NCBI GenBank assembly: GCA_046727435.1
Contig: JBKPCR010000225.1
Span: forward strand, 1-6,961
Reading direction: 5' to 3'
DNA: 6,961 bases
Source of the DNA: CAVPRW01 sp046727435 [NCBI: bacterium]
GTDB taxonomy: Bacteria > Tectomicrobia > Entotheonellia > J063
In this document: positions 1 to 5,933 of the stretch, piece after piece
Position numbering within the stretch: the stretch's first letter is position 1
How the letters are laid out: every line of letters starts with the position of its first letter
The notes under the pieces: model-generated
Told to the model about the DNA's origin: nothing
Seen by the model: the letters and a program-made list of their open reading frames with translations, nothing else
The model's database searches: none
Made by a program: the position numbers and the translations under genes

Positions 1-240
1 CCCCCAAAGCGCTTCGAATTGGTCTTTTGTGAGCTCGATTTCGATCTCATCGCGCACAAGCCCCCCTTCGCTCTTCACGGTCTGGAAAAACTTCCCGTCT
101 GTCTGACGAAGGCGCACTTCGGTCCCATCAGCGGCAAGGGCGATGTATCCCTGGATTACTTCCTGACCCTTGTGTCCTGATAGATCCGGAAGGTCTTGCA
201 CAAGCCATTTGCGTTCGACCTCGACTGGATGTTGCTGCAT
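1..240 (-). CDS. CYTH-domain triphosphate tunnel enzyme, N-terminal part (cut by window edge)
   Basis: Reading the minus strand from the ATG at 240 gives 80 residues with no stop before the window edge, so the C-terminus is missing. The N-terminus holds EVERK (residues 7-11), the ExExK signature that binds metal and triphosphate in the CYTH superfamily. It is followed by EVRLRQ (about 41-46, the basic strand), TVKS (about 54-57) and EIEIELT (about 65-71), all in the order expected for the tunnel's beta strands. Known members hydrolyse inorganic triphosphate, thiamine triphosphate or nucleoside triphosphates, or make cAMP; the exact substrate cannot be told from this fragment. Small bacterial members are about 150-200 residues long, so roughly half is probably present. 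The start is supported by an SD AAAGGAGG five bases upstream. The gene lies 31 bases downstream of the CHAD gene on the same strand, so the two are probably co-transcribed. The protein is likely cytoplasmic. Confidence 0.9.
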   Translation of the reverse strand, partial: MQQHPVEVERKWLVQDLPDLSGHKGQEVIQGYIALAADGTEVRLRQTDGKFFQTVKSEGGLVRDEIEIELTKDQFEALWG

Positions 241-245
241 GATGA

Positions 246-253
246 CCTCCTTT
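246..253 (-). promoter_or_regulatory. Ribosome binding site of the CYTH gene
   Basis: The minus strand reads AAAGGAGG, a near-perfect SD, five bases before the ATG at 240. It fills most of the gap after the CHAD stop codon. It fixes the CYTH start and suggests strong independent translation of the second gene. Confidence 0.75.
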
Positions 254-271
254 CCACGTGGAGCTCATCCC

Positions 272-1195
272 TCAGCTCACGTTGACCGAAGCAATATGTC
301 CATCTGAACGCCATGCCTGCCAATAGACCTGCAAGCGGCCGGCAAAGGCACGAGGCTTTTCGGCATATACCCGGTCGCCGAGACGTTTGGCCTCTACCTG
401 AAGTTCTCCACGTCGCTGGTCGATCAACGCGATCAAGGCTTCGATATCCATATGGCCGTCCGGCGGCTCCGCTGGCTCAAGCACGCCTTGGCGCAGTAGA
501 GCCAAGTCATGCTCATCGCTTAAATACTCCCCCAGCGTCTCGAGTTCATCCCCGAGCCTCTCCAGCATCGTGGACCAGATCGGTTTGATGATGCGGATCT
601 GGTACCGAAGGTATTTGACGTCTTTGCGCCATTCATGAAAATTCTCGACGCTCGGCTGCTCAATGGCGTTGGCAAAGTTCTGCTGGCCCTGTTTATAGAC
701 GCGTTTAACTCCTTGCCCCAATGCCGAGAAATCGTCCTGATGGATCGGCCATTGTGCCACCCGTCGTCGCGCTGTACGAATGGTCCTTGCCACTGCCAGC
801 ATGATTTTCTTCTTCTCAAGCCGTCGGGCTGTGCTTGACTGCTTCAGCGGTTGACGCAAGCCGGCAAAGGCGTTGGGTGCAAGTTGGTTGGCGAATCGGC
901 TAGTGAGCTTGTCGAACGTTTCCAGCAGCGCCGCGGTGTCACGGATCGCTGACAGGCTTCGGCCTGCATCGCGATAGCAGATGTTCTCCTGGCGGAAGAT
1001 GTCGGCGTCGAATTCGGCCTGCACCAACCGCAAGACAGTTCTGATCTTCTTGAAGCATACACGGGCGTCATGGATGGCCTCATCCTGGCTCCCACGTTGC
1101 GATTCCAGCCTATCGCTGGCCTTATCGATTTGCTGAATGACGATACGCTTGATACCATCGGAGATGGTCTCATGCTGTTTCAACCGATAGCTCAT
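272..1195 (-). CDS. CHAD-domain protein
   Basis: The 307-residue protein is rich in Arg, Lys and His and predicted to be all helical, with no signal peptide or membrane segment. It carries the repeated CHAD pattern of a conserved His with basic residues along helices: AIHDARVCFKKIRTVLRL (40-57), RDAGRSLSAIRDTAALLETF (75-94), FHEWRKDVKYLRYQIR (186-201) and LGEYLSDEHDLALL (221-234). CHAD domains have a positively charged central channel that binds inorganic polyphosphate. They are often encoded with, or fused to, CYTH domains; here the CYTH partner is the next gene downstream. The length fits a complete single CHAD domain. The ATG at 1195 is preceded by AGGGAG with a nine-base spacer. A role in polyphosphate binding or storage is inferred from the family; a catalytic role is not expected for CHAD itself. 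Confidence 0.9.
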   Translation of the reverse strand: MSYRLKQHETISDGIKRIVIQQIDKASDRLESQRGSQDEAIHDARVCFKKIRTVLRLVQAEFDADIFRQENICYRDAGRSLSAIRDTAALLETFDKLTSRFANQLAPNAFAGLRQPLKQSSTARRLEKKKIMLAVARTIRTARRRVAQWPIHQDDFSALGQGVKRVYKQGQQNFANAIEQPSVENFHEWRKDVKYLRYQIRIIKPIWSTMLERLGDELETLGEYLSDEHDLALLRQGVLEPAEPPDGHMDIEALIALIDQRRGELQVEAKRLGDRVYAEKPRAFAGRLQVYWQAWRSDGHIASVNVS

Positions 1196-1204
1196 GGGTT
1201 AGCA

Positions 1205-1210
1205 CTCCCT
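1205..1210 (-). promoter_or_regulatory. Ribosome binding site of the CHAD gene
   Basis: The minus strand reads AGGGAG nine bases upstream of the ATG at 1195. It supports this start over later in-frame ATGs. Confidence 0.55.
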
Positions 1211-1327
1211 TCGTGTCACATCCGATTATCACGTCATGAAAAGGCCTCCCAGAGGACCAGCCTCATCGCCTCCTCCCGCGCCAGAGCACCATCGACGGCG
1301 GCATGAAAGGGCAAGCCTGGCGCAATA

Positions 1328-1357
1328 CTTATAGCGTGCATGCATGTCTAGAGCCAA
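1328..1357 (-). promoter_or_regulatory. Possible sigma70-like promoter for the CHAD-CYTH unit
   Basis: On the minus strand, TTGGCT (1352-1357) and TATAAG (1328-1333) are separated by 18 bases. The -10 matches the consensus at five of six positions and the -35 at four of six. Transcription would begin near 1321, giving a leader of about 125 bases. This is a visual match only. A closer -10-like GATAAT at about 1224-1229 has no matching -35. Confidence 0.3.
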
Positions 1358-1502
1358 TCTCCTAGATTGTCACCTGCTGGCTTTGTCGACGCTCGGCACG
1401 AAGGTTGCTGTAGTCAATACCTTGGGCTGGTCCCGTATGCGCTTTCACGGGAGCCGACCTCGGCTGCGCAGACGCGGGAGCCAGCTCATATGCATAGAGA
1501 AA

Positions 1503-1529
1503 ACTCTCAAAATGAGAGTATCACTTTCA
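1503..1529. promoter_or_regulatory. Three alternating heptamers at 10-base pitch (possible operator)
   Basis: The sequence reads ACTCTCA (1503-1509), AAA, TGAGAGT (1513-1519), ATC, ACTTTCA (1523-1529). The first two form a perfect 17-base palindrome, and the third is a one-mismatch copy in the first orientation. Successive heptamers start exactly 10 bases apart, about one helical turn, which is typical of operators bound by dimers in tandem. The array ends six bases before the SD of the small gene, so a bound protein could block transcription or loading. The same palindrome could instead fold as an RNA hairpin with a seven-base-pair stem and three-base loop. No regulator gene lies nearby and the cognate factor is unknown. 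Confidence 0.5.
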
Positions 1530-1567
1530 GCAGGGAAGGAGCGTGTCATGGCTCAGGAAACTCTCAT
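1512..1567 (+). repeat. Interrupted 8-base inverted repeat spanning the SD and start codon of the small gene
   Basis: ATGAGAGT at 1512-1519 and ACTCTCAT at 1560-1567 are perfect reverse complements. Paired in RNA they would enclose the SD (1536-1541) and the ATG (1548) in a 40-base loop. The same TGAGAGT can instead pair with ACTCTCA at 1503-1509, so the two stems exclude each other. The downstream arm lies in coding sequence (codons for Glu-Thr-Leu-Ile). Function is inferred only from geometry. Confidence 0.35.
1536..1541 (+). promoter_or_regulatory. Ribosome binding site of the small Cys-rich gene
   Basis: AAGGAG lies six bases upstream of the ATG at 1548. It is the strongest SD near any in-frame start of this open frame. 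It therefore places the start at 1548 and not at upstream ATGs such as 1512 or 1344. Confidence 0.75.
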
Positions 1568-1820
1568 CGATGGTCGACGGCAGGAATTGCTGGCCCTTCT
1601 GGACCGCTACACACAGGACGGAGCGCGTCGCGTCAATTGGCTCACGACGCAGGACGAGCAGGTATGTGCTCGCTGTGCTGCCCGAGAACAGCGAGGAGCG
1701 TTGACGATTGCCGAGGTCCGGACAGCCTTGCAGGGTAACTGGTGCGAGGACCCAAACCCAGAGCTCGGCTGCCGATGTACGTTGACGGTAGTCGAGACGG
1801 ACTTTGACGAGATGCCCTAA
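1548..1820 (+). CDS. Small Cys-rich protein resembling the phage Mu gpF / SPP1 gp7 C-terminal domain
   Basis: The 90-residue soluble protein has an amphipathic helical start (about residues 5-25). It continues with WLTTQDEQVCARC (31-43), a helical insert and NPELGCRCTLT (70-80). Its five cysteines, at 40, 43, 66, 75 and 77, suggest a small metal-binding fold. The order W-x-T-x-x-D-x-x-VCxxC followed by a Pro-containing stretch and GCRCTL resembles the C-terminal motif of phage minor head proteins of the Mu gpF / SPP1 gp7 type (W.T..D..VC..C to P.HP.CRC). Those proteins are several hundred residues long, whereas here only this domain exists. No other phage gene is near, so it may be a domesticated or remnant domain, or an unrelated zinc-ribbon-like family. 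The function is unknown. The start is set by AAGGAG six bases upstream. The heptamer array just before it suggests specific regulation. Confidence 0.7.
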   Translation: MAQETLIDGRRQELLALLDRYTQDGARRVNWLTTQDEQVCARCAAREQRGALTIAEVRTALQGNWCEDPNPELGCRCTLTVVETDFDEMP

Positions 1821-2001
1821 TCTCCCATACCCCTGGCGCGCCGCCGGCACGGCTGGCCGAGGACGGTGAAGCCATGCCATGCGGCGTGCCCATAGACAGG
1901 CATCGCGTTCCCGATCCCAGGCATTCCAAGTCTTGCCCTGGCCTGTCTCTACCCAATACCGAAACTGTCTTTAAGGTTCCTCTACGGCACAGCCCACCAC
2001 C

Positions 2002-2031
2002 TTGACATGCGTCATGCCGCCAGCCTATACT
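2002..2031 (+). promoter_or_regulatory. Sigma70-type promoter of the acyl-CoA dehydrogenase-like gene
   Basis: A perfect -35 TTGACA (2002-2007) and a -10 TATACT (2026-2031, five of six consensus bases) are separated by 18 bases. The predicted transcription start near 2038 leaves a leader of about 45 bases before the ATG at 2084. It also puts the earlier in-frame ATG at 2042 almost at the 5' end with no SD. The gap from 1821 to this point holds no recognisable gene or terminator. Confidence 0.7.
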
Positions 2032-2069
2032 CGCGGCAGTCATGGCTCATGGTGATAGGAGTATGCAGC

Positions 2070-2074
2070 GGAGG
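2070..2074 (+). promoter_or_regulatory. Ribosome binding site deciding the start of the acyl-CoA dehydrogenase-like gene
   Basis: GGAGG lies nine bases upstream of the ATG at 2084. The competing ATG at 2042 has no SD and sits beside the predicted transcription start. The one at 2063 has AGGAG only one base away. This makes 2084 the preferred start. Confidence 0.65.
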
Positions 2075-2083
2075 TCTCCGTGT

Positions 2084-3316
2084 ATGGATATGCGCCCATC
2101 CCCTCGCCAGCAGGAATTGATGGACCGCGCCTACAAGCTCGCTATGGAGCGCTTCGCACCGCGCGCGGCCATGCATGACCGCGAGGCCTCCTTCCCAATC
2201 GATGACTACGCTGACCTGCACGCTGCAGGACTGCTCGCCCTCTGCATCCCCGAATCGTACGGCGGTCTTGGAGCGGATTTCGAGACCTACTGTCTAGTCG
2301 GCGAACAAATTGCGCGTGGCAATGCCTCGACTGCCCTCACCTATAATATGCACGCCCTCACGATGCTGATGATGGGCCCTCTTATGCAGGGCATCGACCT
2401 GCCGCCCGAGGTGCGCGAACGACACGAGCAGCTAAGCGCCCGACGCTACCGCGAGGTGGTCGCTCAAGGAGCCTTCTACGGCCAACCCCATAGCGAGCCG
2501 GTCGAGTCCGGCAGCGCAGACCAGCTGAACGTTGGCGGGCGGCGCTTTGGCACACGCGCCGAGCGAGTCGACGGCGGCTACCTGGTGAATGGACGCAAGT
2601 TCTTCGTTTCCCTCGCCGGCGCGGCTCACTATTATGCCACTCCTGCCCTGCTGGTGGACGATGGCCCTTGGGAGGATCGGACGCTCTATTTGGCCATTCC
2701 ACGCGACACGCCCGGTGTGCAGTTCACGGGTGAGTGGGACCCACTCGGGATGCGGGCGACCGTGAGCCTGGACATGGTGCTGAAGAATGTGTGGGTGCCG
2801 GCCGATGCAGAGATCCTCCCGCCGGGCAGCTTTGCCCAGCTGTACCAACGCCAACCGTATTTGTTCCTCGGCTTCTCAGCGACCTTCTTAGGGTTGATGC
2901 AGGCGGCCTACGATTATACCATCGCCTATCTCACCGGGCAGGTACCTGGGGCACCAGGCCTTCAAGGGGAAGCGCCGGCGCGGGGATACGCCGTGGCCGA
3001 AATGTTGTTTCTACTTGAAGGAACACGGGCGCTGTATTACCGGGCCATTTCCGAAGAGCGTTTGGATCCCCCGGTCGAATACATGCAGCGTGCCCGCGCG
3101 GCGCACGTTCAGGTGCAACGAGCTGTCGTGCAACTGACCGCCGAGGCGATTCGGGTCTGCGGCGGTCGAGCGCTCTTGAAGCGCTATCCGCTGGAGCGCT
3201 ATTACCGCGACGCCCGCGCATCAGCACTGATGCGGCCCTTGACTCAAGACATCGCTACCCAGCAGGCCTGGGAGACCGCGCTCGCCGATACACGCGTTGA
3301 CCAGCCATCACGGTGA
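2084..3316 (+). CDS. Acyl-CoA dehydrogenase-fold flavoprotein, catalytic glutamate apparently missing
   Basis: The 410-residue protein matches usual acyl-CoA dehydrogenase length. The N-terminal helical domain holds LCIPESYGGLGADFE (53-67). The middle beta domain includes GGYLVNGRKFFVS (164-176) and WDPLGMRATVSLDMVLKNV (218-236), and the C-terminal helices hold CGGRALLKRYPLERYYRDAR (359-378). Such enzymes bind FAD and alpha,beta-desaturate acyl-CoA thioesters; relatives with this fold act as FMN-dependent monooxygenases. In standard enzymes RDAR is followed by IYEGTSE, where the Glu is the catalytic base; here the stretch is ALMRPLTQ (381-388), with Arg there by my alignment. The alternative base of isovaleryl-CoA dehydrogenase lies just before a GLMQA-like helix; here that position is hydrophobic (about 259-260). 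Desaturase activity is therefore doubtful. The ATG at 2084 has GGAGG nine bases upstream; 2042 and 2063 are worse. The gene seems monocistronic behind its own promoter. Confidence 0.85.
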   Translation: MDMRPSPRQQELMDRAYKLAMERFAPRAAMHDREASFPIDDYADLHAAGLLALCIPESYGGLGADFETYCLVGEQIARGNASTALTYNMHALTMLMMGPLMQGIDLPPEVRERHEQLSARRYREVVAQGAFYGQPHSEPVESGSADQLNVGGRRFGTRAERVDGGYLVNGRKFFVSLAGAAHYYATPALLVDDGPWEDRTLYLAIPRDTPGVQFTGEWDPLGMRATVSLDMVLKNVWVPADAEILPPGSFAQLYQRQPYLFLGFSATFLGLMQAAYDYTIAYLTGQVPGAPGLQGEAPARGYAVAEMLFLLEGTRALYYRAISEERLDPPVEYMQRARAAHVQVQRAVVQLTAEAIRVCGGRALLKRYPLERYYRDARASALMRPLTQDIATQQAWETALADTRVDQPSR

Positions 3317-3338
3317 CGCCAACGCCCCGTCGAAATGC

Positions 3339-3368
3339 TTGATTCGCTTATCAGCCTTCGTGTACACT
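3339..3368 (+). promoter_or_regulatory. Candidate promoter of the DUF4129-MoxR-DUF58 operon
   Basis: TTGATT (3339-3344) and TACACT (3363-3368) are separated by 18 bases, each matching consensus at four of six positions. It is the best candidate in the 193-base gap after the acyl-CoA dehydrogenase-like gene. Transcription starting near 3375 would give a leader of about 135 bases. The leader contains an SD-like TAGGAGGAT (3463-3471) with no start codon behind it. Confidence 0.4.
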
Positions 3369-3509
3369 GGCGACCATCTCATAAGCTGCTGGAGTGTGCT
3401 CTGCCTTGACTCCATCGCCCCCTGGGGGACGGAAATAGGGCATTCATTCTGCCTCGGCAGGTTAGGAGGATCAAAGGCACGACGCGGACGGGAACAGAGG
3501 CATACCAAC

Positions 3510-4442
3510 ATGCGTCCTGAGACGCGACACCAGCTGATCATCGGTCTCCTGCTGGGAGCCATATTCCTGACGGCATTGCTCTATCTGAGCGGTCTAGCGG
3601 CTACGCTGCAATTGGGCGATTCCGGAGTTCGCGGTTTTTTGCTCGTGCCAGCACTACCGACGCCCATGTATTTGACCATGCTCGTCGTGGTGCTGGCGGC
3701 TGTCGGCCTGAGCCTCCTCGTTTCCATTCTGCAGCGGCGCCGCGGACCGCATTCCCCCGAACCGCAGCCGGAGTCGGAGGCGCCCAAGCCCTTCTGGCAG
3801 TCGATGCTGACCACGCTGGCGTGGGTTGGACTCGTAGCCGTGGGCCTGAACTGGTTGATCCGACATGGCCGGGAGGTCCAGGATTTTCTGGAACGCGTCC
3901 GATCTGAGGTCGGTGCCATACGGGAGGCCTTGGGGTCCGGCATAGTGCCGCTGGTGGATCAAGTCAACTCGCCGACCGCGGGCTATACCCTGTTCGTGAT
4001 CGTGGTGGCCATCTACGGGGGCATCGCCCTGGTAGCCCTGTGGGTCCTGTTTGAGGATGGAGCCTTGGGGCATGGCTCAGGGGCTGCGGAGGATCCCCAA
4101 CTGCGCCAGGTACGACGCGCCATGCAGGCGGGATTGCGGGAGCTCCGTGAGCACGCGGATCCCCGGCAAGCGATCATTGCATGCTATGCACGACTGGAAT
4201 CCCTGTTGGAAGATCATGGGGTGCCGGCCTATCACCATTTAACCCCGCAAGAATACATGGGAGCGGCCTTGCGGGGTCTCGACCTGCCTCAGGACGCCTT
4301 TGCTGGCCTGATCCGCCTCTTCGAGCTAGCGCGCTACAGCCTGCATCCCCTGGATGATGCGGCCAGAGCAGCGGCCAGTGCCTACCTTGAACGACTCACA
4401 ACCCACGTAGAGGGGAAAGCGGGCCATGCTGCACGTTGCTGA
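3510..4442 (+). CDS. Four-TM membrane protein with C-terminal DUF4129 domain
   Basis: The 310-residue protein has hydrophobic segments at about 9-29, 53-75, 97-117 and 158-181. A Pro/Glu-rich linker (about 79-95) follows TM2. The C-terminal helical region (about 196-298) fits DUF4129: AIIACYARLESLLEDHG (221-237), then HLTPQEYMGAAL (243-254) and IRLFELARYSLHPLDD (268-283), where LTPQEY and the ARYS stretch match the usual TPxE and arYS positions. DUF4129 is often fused to, or encoded near, transglutaminase-like proteins with MoxR and DUF58, in clusters thought to act at the envelope; its biochemical role is unknown. No transglutaminase domain is present here. The frame is open back to about 3297, but the upstream part is not protein-like. 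The ATG at 3510 is preceded by AGAGG about nine bases away and begins right before TM1. It is the first gene of the operon, overlapping the next by 17 bases. Confidence 0.8.
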   Translation: MRPETRHQLIIGLLLGAIFLTALLYLSGLAATLQLGDSGVRGFLLVPALPTPMYLTMLVVVLAAVGLSLLVSILQRRRGPHSPEPQPESEAPKPFWQSMLTTLAWVGLVAVGLNWLIRHGREVQDFLERVRSEVGAIREALGSGIVPLVDQVNSPTAGYTLFVIVVAIYGGIALVALWVLFEDGALGHGSGAAEDPQLRQVRRAMQAGLRELREHADPRQAIIACYARLESLLEDHGVPAYHHLTPQEYMGAALRGLDLPQDAFAGLIRLFELARYSLHPLDDAARAAASAYLERLTTHVEGKAGHAARC

Positions 4443-4983
4443 GCCCATCGCACCACACACGCGCTGGCTGTACGATATCGGCAAGCTGGCGCTCCTGGCT
4501 CTAGTGTTGGTGCCCATCTATCTCTTGGTCAATGAACTGTGGCAGAGCGTCTTCCGCCTGGTCGTGCTGTATGGACTACTGGCGTTGTTCTGCATCCGCC
4601 TGGGCGAATATATGCATCGAGCCATGCGACGCCTGCCGGCCGAGATCCCCCCGTGGTCCGGGCTGCCACCCGTGGCACCTGTTCCCCTCTGGATGGAGCA
4701 GCGTTTCGGCGCCGCCGAGGCCATCCTCAGTGCACACCGCGATCCACAGTATGTGCAAACCGTCCTCAAACCGCGCCTGCAACGCCTGCTAGTGTACCGT
4801 TTGAACGGTGCGCCTGACTTGCCCCTGGAGGCCTTGGACACGGCGCGGTTGGCCCAGGCCGAGCCATCGCTGCTAGACTTCATCCAACGCCAGGAAGACG
4901 TTGGGGTCTGGGCCCGATTCCGTTATCGCCGGCAGCGGGACGAGGACGTCCACGATGCCTTACGACGTATAGAGGCCCTGTGA
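4426..4983 (+). CDS. Two-TM membrane protein of unknown function in the MoxR operon
   Basis: I do not recognise this 185-residue protein. It has two hydrophobic segments close together (about 18-36 and 42-58), joined by a very short turn (NELWQS), which suggests a membrane hairpin. A soluble tail of about 125 residues follows. It begins with a basic stretch (HRAMRR, 64-69) and a Pro-rich linker (71-88), continues with predicted helices, and ends strongly charged (ARFRYRRQRDEDVHDALRR, 163-181). By the positive-inside rule the tail is probably cytoplasmic, where it could meet the MoxR ATPase encoded next. The start overlaps the DUF4129 gene by 17 bases, with AGGGG ten bases upstream. The stop TGA overlaps the MoxR start as TGATG. 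Translational coupling on both sides suggests a fixed stoichiometry within one complex, but this is inference. Confidence 0.75.
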   Translation: MLHVAEPIAPHTRWLYDIGKLALLALVLVPIYLLVNELWQSVFRLVVLYGLLALFCIRLGEYMHRAMRRLPAEIPPWSGLPPVAPVPLWMEQRFGAAEAILSAHRDPQYVQTVLKPRLQRLLVYRLNGAPDLPLEALDTARLAQAEPSLLDFIQRQEDVGVWARFRYRRQRDEDVHDALRRIEAL

Positions 4984-5933
4984 TGCAAATCATCGAAGCG
5001 GCTAGACAGTCACGGACCATCCTGGGCACATTACAGGAGGTCATCATCGGCAAGGAACAAGTCATCCAGCACTTGCTGCTCGGGCTGTACAGTCGCGGTA
5101 ACATTCTCATCGAGGATTTTCCAGGGCTGGCCAAGACGCTGATCGCACGCCTCGTCGCCCAGGTGACCGGTTTGGCGTTTAAGCGCATTCAATTTACCCC
5201 GGACCTGCTGCCGGGGGACATCACTGGAGGATTCATCTATAACCAGAAGCGTGGGGAGTTTGAGTTTCGCCCTGGTCCTCTGTTCACCAACCTGGTGCTC
5301 GCCGATGAGGTGAATCGGGCTCCGCCGAAAACTCAGGCCGCCCTGCTGGAAGTCATGCAGGAACGTCAGATCACCGTGGAGGGGACCACCTATTCTGTGC
5401 CACAACCCTTCCTGGTGCTGGCCACACAAAACCCGATCGAACTTGAAGGCACCTACCCCCTGCCTGAGGCCCAACTGGACCGCTTCATCATGCGATTGCG
5501 TATAGGCTATCCCAGTGCTGACGAAGAACGCCAGATCCTGGCCCAGCGTGGCGCCCGGCGCCAGGAGAAGATCGACCTCGACGCGGTGACCGACGCTGTG
5601 CAATTGCTGGAGATCCAGGACACCGTTGAGCAGGTCCACGCCAATGAAGCGATCGAGCGCTACATCGTCAGCCTGACCACGGCCACACGCCAGCATCCGC
5701 AGGTGCAGGTGGGCGCCTCACCGCGTGGCGCCCTCGCCCTGTACCAACTCGCCCGGGCGCATGCCATGGTCCACGAGCGTGATTTTGTCTTGCCGGACGA
5801 CGTCAAAGCCATGGCCGTCGCCGCCCTGGCCCATCGCCTGCTGTTAAAACCGGAGCTTTGGGTGCGGGGGGTCCAGGCCGAACAAATCGTCCAGGACCTC
5901 CTCGACCGCACTCCCGTTCCCAAGGCGGACTGA
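4983..5933 (+). CDS. MoxR-family AAA+ ATPase
   Basis: The 316-residue length and motifs are typical of the MoxR family. IIGKEQVIQHLLLGL (21-35) is the usual N-terminal signature. Walker A is EDFPGLAKT (44-52), with the Asp and the Ala before Lys often seen in MoxR proteins, and Walker B is LVLADEVNRAPPKTQAALLE (104-123). ATQNP (147-151) is sensor 1, EGTYPLPEAQLDRF (155-168) carries the LDRF arginine, and GASPRGAL (244-251) is sensor 2. The C-terminal lid helices contain FVLPDDVKAMAVAALAHR (268-285). MoxR proteins form oligomeric rings that use ATP to remodel or activate partners, commonly VWA-type proteins. The likely partner is the DUF58 protein encoded directly downstream. All catalytic motifs look intact. 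The ATG at 4983 is preceded by GAGG seven bases upstream; a GTG at 4980 is possible but less likely. Both junctions are one-base TGATG overlaps. Confidence 0.95.
   Translation: MQIIEAARQSRTILGTLQEVIIGKEQVIQHLLLGLYSRGNILIEDFPGLAKTLIARLVAQVTGLAFKRIQFTPDLLPGDITGGFIYNQKRGEFEFRPGPLFTNLVLADEVNRAPPKTQAALLEVMQERQITVEGTTYSVPQPFLVLATQNPIELEGTYPLPEAQLDRFIMRLRIGYPSADEERQILAQRGARRQEKIDLDAVTDAVQLLEIQDTVEQVHANEAIERYIVSLTTATRQHPQVQVGASPRGALALYQLARAHAMVHERDFVLPDDVKAMAVAALAHRLLLKPELWVRGVQAEQIVQDLLDRTPVPKAD

Larger units (their letters stand above)
1196..1547. other. Divergent intergenic region between the CHAD gene and the small Cys-rich gene
   Basis: About 350 bases separate two divergently transcribed genes. 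The left end holds the CHAD ribosome binding site and a weak minus-strand promoter candidate. The right end holds the alternating heptamer array and the SD of the small gene. An open frame runs from about 1344 into the small gene, but its upstream part has no SD-supported start, so I do not treat it as coding. No convincing plus-strand promoter was found, so where transcription of the small gene starts is unknown. Nothing else is recognisable. Confidence 0.6.

Noticed and set aside
1513-1529. Classical Fur box
   Set aside because: TGAGAGT-ATC-ACTTTCA has the half-site orientation of a Fur site, but the spacing is three bases instead of one and the AT-rich core differs; only a generic operator is supported.
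1344-1547. Upstream extension of the small Cys-rich gene (open frame to about 1344)
   Set aside because: There is no SD at the upstream starts, the translated stretch has no protein-like features, and it runs through the palindromic array; the SD at 1536-1541 clearly serves the ATG at 1548.
1917-1941. Hairpin CCAGGC / GCCCTGG as a terminator after the small gene
   Set aside because: The stem has a bulge and a 12-base loop, and no T-run follows, so it does not meet the pattern of an intrinsic terminator.
2042-2083. Earlier ATG for the acyl-CoA dehydrogenase-like gene
   Set aside because: It sits about four bases from the predicted transcription start and has no SD, whereas the ATG at 2084 has GGAGG at nine bases.
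3297-3509. Extension of the DUF4129 protein back to a TTG at 3297
   Set aside because: It would overlap the end of the preceding gene and run through a promoter-like region; the extra 71 residues look non-coding, and the ATG at 3510 lies right before TM1.
4980-4982. GTG start for the MoxR gene
   Set aside because: It is in frame, but the adjacent ATG at 4983 forms a typical TGATG junction and has better SD spacing.
5031-5696. 221-codon open frame on the minus strand opposite the MoxR gene
   Set aside because: It is antisense to a fully motif-intact MoxR gene, and the translation shows no recognisable domain; it is best explained by GC-rich codon bias.
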